Positions 62,901 through 64,000 of a DNA stretch of 64,000 nucleotides are shown in pieces. Source of the DNA: Pedobacter africanus. GTDB taxonomy: Bacteria; Bacteroidota; Bacteroidia; Sphingobacteriales; Sphingobacteriaceae. The notes beneath the pieces are model-generated. The model was given only the letters and a program-made list of their open reading frames with translations. It ran no database searches and was not told where the DNA came from. Positions within the stretch are counted from its first letter, which is position 1. Every line of letters starts with the position of its first letter. Where the stretch lies: contig NZ_FWXT01000001.1 of NCBI RefSeq assembly GCF_900176535.1, positions 3,100,001 through 3,164,000 of the forward strand. Reading direction: 5' to 3'. The position numbers and the translations under genes are program-made.

Positions 62901-64000
62901 CTGGATTGGGATTTGTTTTCGGTAGCCAGCGCGACATTCGGCAAATGGCTTTAAACAATGGCTGGATTACCAGGGACACCCTACAAAATCAGCTATACAT
63001 CAATACCTTAAGGGAAGATCTGAGCATAACGGGTTTGGTTGAGCCAATCAAAGATTTGAGCATTACTTTAACAGCCAATAAAAACCGTACACTGAACTAT
63101 TCCACTAATTTCAGGTACGATCAGACACAGCGGGATTTTGATAATCTGAGCCCTTTTACTACCGGCGATTACAGTGTCTCATTCATTTCACTGGGTACTG
63201 CATTTTCTGAGAAGCAGGGCAGTACTTACTCTAAACTGTTCAGACAGTTTATGGACAACAGGCAGGTGATCTCGCAACGTCTGGGCGAAACCAATGTGAA
63301 TTCAGGAGGGCGAGGCCCGTCTGGCTATGCTGATGGTTATGACAAGAACTCGCAGGACGTAATTGTTTCTGCATTTCTGGCTGCATATACCGGTAAAAGC
63401 GCTTCATCCATTAGCCTGAACTCCCTACCAAAAATTCCGTTGCCAAACTGGCGCTTAAACTATAGGGGATTAACCAGGATTCCTTTCCTGGCCGATCGTT
63501 TCAGTTCTATTGATCTGCGGCATTCCTATCGTTCTGTATATAGTGTTAATGGCTTTAACTCACTGATCCGCTACAGGGAAACCAATGGCTTTGTGAGCAG
63601 CAAGGACGAGAACGGGAACTTTCTGCCTTTTTACCAATATACCCAGGTGACTATTGCAGAACAGTTTTCTCCGCTGATTGGCGTAGACACCCGACTGAAA
63701 AACAACATGACGCTTAATTTTGAACTGGGCCGGACGAGGTTGTTGGGTTTGAGTATGGCCAATAGTCAGCTTGCGCAGTTGTCGGAAAACAATATGGTTT
63801 TCGGCCTGGGCTACCGCACTACAAAGTTCCGCTTCCCTTTTGGTTTGTTTAAGGGGTTAAAGACAGATAACAATATGGACTTTAAGCTTGATATAGCTGT
63901 GCGGGATAACAAAACAGTTATTTACAGGGCCGATGTGATTGAAGCGGAAGTTTCATCCGGTGCCAAAAACATTACTTTGAGACCTAGTGTTGATTACATC
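56927..64000 (+). CDS. sprA: T9SS outer-membrane translocon protein SprA (3' end beyond window)
   Basis: The frame is open from TTG 56927 (TTG 56921 is two codons earlier) to the window edge, 2358 codons, spot-checked at several places. It starts with a signal peptide (KNLLTLFLFLMVTFGGQQAFSQ) and shows SprA segments: YDALNKRYIIQELLGDKPFG, RGEAELTFLGRINKNENPLF, WVMDPFIYKPNSAGGDLYFN and NYNTEAQFDF. SprA is the giant 36-strand barrel through which type IX secretion substrates cross the outer membrane; it is also needed for gliding in motile relatives. The known family size (about 2400) suggests only some 40-60 residues are missing. It begins 9 bases after ruvA, and no ATG is available, so a TTG start is used. 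Confidence 0.93.
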   Translation, partial: MKNLLTLFLFLMVTFGGQQAFSQVTPQKSRQDTARNSFGLKEKKRLGIRSLTTPFYPLPDNLHRKVEYDALNKRYIIQELLGDKPFGPVQYLTVDEYMRLINSEIKRENWRTLSDQEVNDVRRTGIIPSLKINSRAFEKIFGGTTIDIQPRGEAELTFLGRINKNENPLFNERQRVQGNFDFNQRIQMDVIGNIGTKLKINMNYNTEAQFDFENQVKLDYTGGEDDIIQKIEAGNVSLPLNTTLINGTQALFGVKTQLKFGKLNVATVFTQQKSQSRQIQINNGAQQNEFRLNADNYEANKHFFLARYFRDNYNKSQLNAPTITSGVQITKMEVWITNKSGNTQDSRDVLAFLDMAENQPYNSGIAGGASVLPSAFTNPQFPRSSNDLLSKIPANSRLTNSNEIISYFAPTGGTDNYAKLTYARKLTDREYYFHPQLGYISLNNALNSDEVLAVAYRYTFNGVEYQVGEFSTDVPFDPGTPKVLYTKLLKNDVIKTSLPTWDLMMKNIYSIGGYQISQQNFKLDIFRIDERTGVEKPLIQEGEKLDADRRPLNGKQWIQVTGLDRLNQQKERKPDGVFDFETENRPFGTPANNGQTPIFNSPNPGGTNNSNTQLNFSLNTVNGYITIDPLNGRIIFPLIEPFGKDLADQFLPTEQALIDKYTFTALYDSTKVIAQQLFSNRNRYVIKGAYQSEIASEFSLNAINVPEGSVKVFAGTIPLQEGVDFTVDYQGGRVRIINPALLSSGQPIRISTENNELFGLQQRSLFGTRLDYKVNNKLNLGGTLMNLTEKPLTAKVNIGEEPISNTMWGLDMNYSSPSRFLTKLVDKLPLISTKAPSSITFAGEFAQLIPGHPSALNFGGKKGGVSYLDDFEASRSVIDLKSAVAWQLSGTPQLFPEASRIDDLSYGFNRARIAFYNIDPLFYNRSTGNIPDNLRNNRNELSNHYVREIIEQEVFPFKETSTGQAITLPTLDVAFYPTLRGPYNYTTTGFNANGTLTNPRSRWGGLFRRIETNDFEALNIEYIELWVMDPFIYKPNSAGGDLYFNLGNISEDILKDGRKSLENGLPADGDPSKYDETNWGRVPKLQPVVQAFDNDPAARKVQDVGLDGLSNTDEKTKFANLINQIKAQLNPDAAAELDNDPSSDDYVYFRGRALDQANAGILKRYQRYNGPEGNSKTAQQSQEDFGVDNSASTSLPDGEDINRDNNMTQSDEYFEYKVSMRPGDLMVGQNFVTDKITSQVKLANGQTQAVTWYQIRIPLAQHTQRVGNIQDFKSIRFVRMFMTNFADTAVLRFGKIQLVRGEWRQYNAKNEASQIILDPALQNAGPDNSTIEISTVNIEENGKRTPIPYVIPPGIERERDFSNYRGDTRQNEQSLAVTIKNLRDGYGRAAFKTALNDFRSYKHLEMYIHLEALGNSPINDNELSAFLRIGTDNQDNYYEYSQPLKVTRPGTSDPYSIWPDQNKLDIQLELFQKAKIARNNALDSDGLPWNISKPFTYVVDGKTIIVKGQPDMSKVRVYMLGVMNPYRNGANPAGDDGLDKNAQVWFNEMRLTEFDERGGWAATARMNAKLADFADVNVSGSKSTIGFGALETRVSERNRADNVFFDISSSVELGKFFPQKSGIKIPMFVSHSSQVSTPQYDPKMPDIELKNALDKASKPEKKAILEYAQDYTTRNSINFTNVRKERTNPDKKPQLWDIENFNVSYAYTKLSHRDFINENNIQKTYRGSLAYNYSGQPKSIEPFNKIIKTNTLALLKDFNFSILPSAINFRIDVDRYYAENSLRNNDPNNAIPINTTFNKNFLVTRVYGISWNLTKSLTLDFDATNYSIIDEPEGRIEGLKRDTVWQNLKRLGRTTDYNHNMNITYSLPMNKIPGMDWVTVATRYGTNFNWQTEPLSTLRDPQIDLGNTIQNSRTIQVNPTLNLAGLYNKFGFVRRAGGAGDKQVSGGTSFFVGLLTSVKNVNAAFTQTKGTFLPGYLPRVSYFGLDEATGAPGLGFVFGSQRDIRQMALNNGWITRDTLQNQLYINTLREDLSITGLVEPIKDLSITLTANKNRTLNYSTNFRYDQTQRDFDNLSPFTTGDYSVSFISLGTAFSEKQGSTYSKLFRQFMDNRQVISQRLGETNVNSGGRGPSGYADGYDKNSQDVIVSAFLAAYTGKSASSISLNSLPKIPLPNWRLNYRGLTRIPFLADRFSSIDLRHSYRSVYSVNGFNSLIRYRETNGFVSSKDENGNFLPFYQYTQVTIAEQFSPLIGVDTRLKNNMTLNFELGRTRLLGLSMANSQLAQLSENNMVFGLGYRTTKFRFPFGLFKGLKTDNNMDFKLDIAVRDNKTVIYRADVIEAEVSSGAKNITLRPSVDYI

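Noticed and set aside
1..64000. CRISPR arrays, rRNA, tRNA, insertion sequences, attachment sites or a replication origin
   Set aside because: No regular spaced repeats, cloverleaf-like sequences, transposase frames or DnaA-box clusters were noticed; most gaps are under 200 bases. A tRNA scan was not possible here.

Overview
The window reads as a chromosomal segment from a member of the phylum Bacteroidota, most likely family Sphingobacteriaceae (Pedobacter-like). This rests on gene content, not on a database search: a SprA-type giant outer-membrane protein of the type IX secretion system, DUF4292 lipoprotein, GntR and WYL regulators of Bacteroidota type, many TTG starts without Shine-Dalgarno sequences, and repeated TAnnTTTG promoter boxes. 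No rRNA, tRNA, CRISPR array, transposase or phage gene was seen.

Region 1 (1-9710) is the visibly AT-rich end of a surface-polysaccharide locus, all on the + strand. It holds the tail of a glycosyltransferase, an asparagine synthase, a GT4 glycosyltransferase, an SDR epimerase/reductase, a WecA/WbpL-like phosphoglycosyltransferase, a membrane nucleotide-sugar dehydratase (CapD/WbpM type), a Wzi/RemB-like outer-membrane barrel and an RmlD-type reductase. Order and content recall the wbpV-wbpL-wbpM set that starts some O-antigens on QuiNAc or FucNAc.

Region 2 (9707-18277) starts with an acyltransferase and alpha/beta-hydrolase pair on the - strand. A signalling island follows: a phytochrome photosensory module with no output domain, directly followed by a 1340-residue CheB-CheR-PAS-histidine kinase, with a membrane histidine kinase converging on it.

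Region 3 (18278-31465) is a rhamnoside/rhamnose utilisation locus: GH78 and GH106 rhamnosidases, the RhaT symporter, a fused rhamnulose-1-phosphate aldolase/dehydrogenase, RhaI-type isomerase, rhamnulokinase-like FGGY kinase and a GntR regulator. Its two transcription units carry the same compound promoter element (GACAG-2-CATGACAG-19-TACTTTAG), the most striking unexplained signal found here.

Region 4 (31438-44985) is mixed housekeeping and regulation: a 5'-nucleotidase divergent from a DeoR regulator over a phased TGCA array, dxs, glyA, a hybrid histidine kinase containing a 28-bp perfect palindrome, comF, rlmN, rluF behind a 16-bp inverted repeat, DinB with a WYL regulator, an amidohydrolase and a nitronate monooxygenase-like protein.

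Region 5 (45020-64000) is envelope-centred and wholly + strand: acylphosphatase, flippase, dut, TPR protein, DUF4292 lipoprotein, an EnvC-like protein with a degenerate LytM domain, two TatA proteins, gatA, a lytic transglycosylase with LysM, maeB, ruvA and a nearly complete sprA cut by the window end. No wholly new multi-gene system was proven; the best leads are the rhamnose promoter element, the phytochrome/CheBR pair and the phased TGCA array.
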